From: Azonexus sp.
GTDB taxonomy: Bacteria; Pseudomonadota; Gammaproteobacteria; Burkholderiales; Rhodocyclaceae
NCBI GenBank assembly: GCA_031285115.1
Contig: JAITWU010000020.1
Coordinates: 1 to 17,019, forward strand
Direction: 5' to 3'
DNA length: 17,019 nt
Below, one piece after another: positions 15,039 through 17,019 of this stretch. How positions within the stretch are numbered: position 1 is the first letter of the stretch; every line of letters begins with the position of its first letter. The position numbers and the translations under genes were made by a program. The notes under the pieces are model-generated. The model worked only from the letters and a program-made list of their open reading frames with translations. It was not told the DNA's origin and searched no databases.

Positions 15039-16781
15039 TCACACCTTGCAAACCAGAACATCTTCCATGATCAGATATTGCAAATCCGACCCGAAAAACA
15101 TATTGAGCGCGTCGGTCGGGGAGCAAATCATCGGTTCGCCACGGCGGTTGAGGGAGGTGTTCAAGACCACGCCGTTGCCGGTGAGTTTTTCCATTTCTTT
15201 CATGAGGTCGTAGTAGCGCGGGTTATGTTGACGTTCCAAAACCTGGGCGCGGGAGGTGCCGTCTTCGTGGACGACTTCCGGGACGCGGGTTTTCCATTCG
15301 GCGGCGACTTCAAAAGTGAAGGTCATGAAGGGCGCGGGGTGGTTGCTGCCGAGCATTTGCGGGCCGACCGTGTCCAACATGCTCGGGCAGAAGGGTCGCC
15401 AGCGTTCACGGAATTTGATTTGTTCATTGATGCGGTCGGCGACGCCGGGGGCGCTTGGGCAGCCGAGGATGGAGCGACCGCCCAGGGCGCGCGGGCCGAA
15501 TTCCATGCGGCCCTGGAACCAGGCGACCGGGTGGCCATCGGCGAGAATTTGGGCGATGCGCTGCGGCACGGCAACGTCGCCGTTTTCGATTTTTTGCCAC
15601 TGCGGTTGTGCCGGGTGTTTGGCGCAGGCGGCGATGATGTCCTCGTTGCTGTAGCGCGGGCCGAGGTAGACGTGTTCCATTTTTTCGACCGGCATACCGC
15701 GCGCGCTGGAAACGTAAGCCGCCGCGCCAATCGCCGTGCCCGCGTCGCCCGAGGCGGGCTGGACGAACAGTTCCTTTAATTCCGGGCGGGCGATGATTTT
15801 CTGGTTGAGTTTGACGTTGAGCGCCCCGCCCCCGGCAAAAGCCAGTTTGCCGGTTTCGCGCAGAATATCGCCCAAGTAATAATCCATCATCGCCAGCGCC
15901 AGTTTTTCAAACAGCGCCTGCATCGCGGCGGCGTAGTGGATGTAGGGGTCATCGGCGATGTCGCCGTGGCGCATCGGGCCGAGCCAGTCGATCAGTTTGG
16001 GCGAGAAGTAATAGCCCTTGCCTTTTTCTTTGTAGCGGCGAAAGCCGATGACATTGGCGTAATCGGTGTTGACGGTCAGCTCGCCGTTCTCGAATTTGGC
16101 GAGGCGTGAAAAATCGTATTTCGCGGCGTCGCCGTAAGGGGCCATGCCCATGACTTTGTATTCGCCATCGAGCATTTCAAAGCCGAGATATTCGGTCAGC
16201 GCCCCGTACAGGCCGCCGAGGGAATCAGGGTCGTAGAATTCCTTGATTTTGCGGATTTTGCCGTTTTCACCAACGCCGAAAAACGTGGTGGCGTATTCGC
16301 CTTTACCGTCGATGCCGAGAATGGCGGTTTTTTCCCTGAAGCCGGAGCAGTGGTAGGCGCTGGCGGCGTGGGTCAAATGATGTTCGACCGGGACGATTTC
16401 GGTTTCGCCCAAATCAAAACCGAGTTGCAGCAAGCACCATTCGATGCGTTTTTTATAGCGGCGAAAGCGCCGGTTGCCGTTAAAGAGCGCATCGAGCGCC
16501 CGATCCGGCGCGTACCAGTAGCGCCGGGCGTAGTGCCAGCGCGCCTTTTCGCCGAGGCTGACGGGGGCGAAGGGAATGGCGACGGCGCTCACCTCGGCGG
16601 GTTTGATGCCAGCGAAATCAAGGCAAAAACGCGCCGCTTCGTAAGGCATCCGGTTTTTCGCGTGCTTGTCGCGCACGAAGCGCTCTTCTTCGGCGGCGGC
16701 GACGAGCTTGCCGTCGATGTACAGGGCGGCGGAAGGGTCATGCGTCAGGGAGCCGGAAAGGCCAAGGATGATGAGGGACAA
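15039..16781 (-). CDS. NodU/CmcH family carbamoyltransferase
   Basis: The 580-residue enzyme transfers a carbamoyl group from carbamoyl phosphate, via carbamoyl-adenylate, to a hydroxyl of a sugar or small molecule. The N-terminal Kae1-like domain begins LIILGLSGSLTHDPSAALY and has the metal-binding VEHHLTHAASAYH (His134, His135, His138). Further along are GIDGKGEYATTFFG, the FAGGGALNVKLN motif and GDAGTAIGAAAY. The C-terminal domain has GRMEFGPRALGGRSILG and NTSLNRRGEPM. The reading frame extends upstream to a GTG at 16865, but the conserved family start and the -10-like box at 16823-16828 favour the TTG at 16781. P. aeruginosa carries a related carbamoyltransferase gene (wapO, from memory) in its waa cluster, which carbamoylates core heptose. 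The same role is likely here but not proven; O-antigen or a metabolite are alternatives. Confidence 0.88.
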   Translation of the reverse strand: MSLIILGLSGSLTHDPSAALYIDGKLVAAAEEERFVRDKHAKNRMPYEAARFCLDFAGIKPAEVSAVAIPFAPVSLGEKARWHYARRYWYAPDRALDALFNGNRRFRRYKKRIEWCLLQLGFDLGETEIVPVEHHLTHAASAYHCSGFREKTAILGIDGKGEYATTFFGVGENGKIRKIKEFYDPDSLGGLYGALTEYLGFEMLDGEYKVMGMAPYGDAAKYDFSRLAKFENGELTVNTDYANVIGFRRYKEKGKGYYFSPKLIDWLGPMRHGDIADDPYIHYAAAMQALFEKLALAMMDYYLGDILRETGKLAFAGGGALNVKLNQKIIARPELKELFVQPASGDAGTAIGAAAYVSSARGMPVEKMEHVYLGPRYSNEDIIAACAKHPAQPQWQKIENGDVAVPQRIAQILADGHPVAWFQGRMEFGPRALGGRSILGCPSAPGVADRINEQIKFRERWRPFCPSMLDTVGPQMLGSNHPAPFMTFTFEVAAEWKTRVPEVVHEDGTSRAQVLERQHNPRYYDLMKEMEKLTGNGVVLNTSLNRRGEPMICSPTDALNMFFGSDLQYLIMEDVLVCKV

Positions 16782-16822
16782 GGTGAGTTTCTCGTGAATG
16801 AGGCTGGCGCGGGAAAGGGGCG

Positions 16823-16828
16823 AGTATA
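16823..16828 (-). promoter_or_regulatory. Putative -10 box of the carbamoyltransferase operon
   Basis: On the minus strand this reads TATACT, five of six matches to the consensus -10. It lies about 40 bases upstream of the TTG start chosen for the carbamoyltransferase. A TTGGCG lies 20 bases further up, too far for an ideal -35. The assignment is tentative. Confidence 0.35.
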
Positions 16829-16950
16829 CCTGAGCCGCCCCCGGCTGCCGCCAAAAGCCCCTCACCCCCAGGGCCAGCGCATCAAAATTCTTTAACGCTC
16901 AATGACTTACAGAACCGGCGATTAATCTTACTGTGTCATTAAAATCAACG

Positions 16951-16956
16951 TATTAT
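16951..16956 (+). promoter_or_regulatory. Putative -10 box for the gene starting at 16988
   Basis: TATTAT sits in the AT-rich stretch about 16900-16970, which stands out from the GC-rich surroundings as expected for a divergent promoter region. At a 17-base spacing the upstream hexamer is TTACTG, a poor -35. Distance to the ATG is 31 bases, a plausible leader. Weak evidence. Confidence 0.3.
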
Positions 16957-16987
16957 GCGAACTTCTTCAAGTGGAAGGCAAGCATTG

Positions 16988-17019
16988 ATGGACGATCTGC
17001 AGGAATTCGAGAAATACAT
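16988..17019 (+). CDS. Start of an unidentified gene cut by the window end
   Basis: An open frame begins ATG GAC GAT and encodes MDDLQEFEKY before the sequence ends. GGAAGG at 16973-16978 lies nine bases upstream as a plausible ribosome site, and an AT-rich promoter-like region precedes it. It is divergent from the carbamoyltransferase gene. Only ten residues are visible, so no function can be assigned; even its being a gene rests on the ribosome site and context. Confidence 0.45.
   Translation, partial: MDDLQEFEKY

Noticed and set aside
14697..15779. 360-codon + strand open frame overlapping the carbamoyltransferase and DUF6625 genes
   Set aside because: It spans two real minus-strand genes and the gap between them, and the translation shows no domain.
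16855..16880. CCCTCACCCCCAGGG stretch as a remnant of the repeat at 1220-1323
   Set aside because: Only a short C-rich match is present with no opposing arm, so chance in GC-rich DNA explains it.
1..17019. CRISPR arrays, tRNA or rRNA genes, transposase genes or phage genes
   Set aside because: None seen: no regularly spaced direct repeats, no recognisable RNA gene and no integrase or transposase motifs. The gaps between genes are all shorter than about 210 bases.

Overview
The window looks like chromosomal DNA of a Gram-negative proteobacterium, most likely a betaproteobacterium (Rhodocyclales-like). This is inferred from the FadD N-terminus, the high-GC codon use and the E. coli/Pseudomonas-type waaG-waaP pair; no rRNA or marker gene confirms it. 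One 60-base line of the acyl-CoA dehydrogenase gene, counted by hand, is about 72% GC.

Left region (1-8230, all + strand) is a fatty-acid beta-oxidation cluster: the C-terminal half of a fused 3-hydroxyacyl-CoA dehydrogenase/enoyl-CoA hydratase (cut by the window edge), a thiolase, a hotdog-fold DUF4442 protein, an exported chalcone-isomerase-like protein, a FadD-type acyl-CoA ligase, a nitronate monooxygenase-like flavoprotein and a 599-residue acyl-CoA dehydrogenase. FadD activates fatty acids, the dehydrogenase makes enoyl-CoA, the fused enzyme hydrates and oxidises it, and the thiolase cleaves it. The order dehydrogenase/hydratase fusion, thiolase, then acyl-CoA dehydrogenase recalls fadN-fadA-fadE. 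Two palindromic repeats interrupt the cluster (1220-1323 and 6323-6396), and a perfect 12-bp hairpin (8239-8270) closes it.

Middle region (8399-11747, + strand) is a tightly overlapping lipopolysaccharide inner-core operon: waaG (core glycosyltransferase), waaP (heptose kinase) and a protein with two kinase-like domains in tandem. Each gene starts inside the stop codon of the previous one.

Right region (11768-16781, all - strand) converges on the waa operon. Read in transcription order it encodes a NodU/CmcH-type carbamoyltransferase, a DUF6625 glycosyltransferase-like protein, a polytopic GT-C-like membrane protein and a GT-A-like glycosyltransferase. Several of these are clearly AT-richer than the flanks (38-42% GC in two hand-counted 60-base lines). 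Together with waaG-waaP they suggest a locus that builds and decorates the LPS core or an attached glycan, including carbamoylation; the exact sugar targets cannot be read from the sequence. A divergent intergenic region (16782-16987) follows, and a further + strand gene begins at 16988 and runs off the window.
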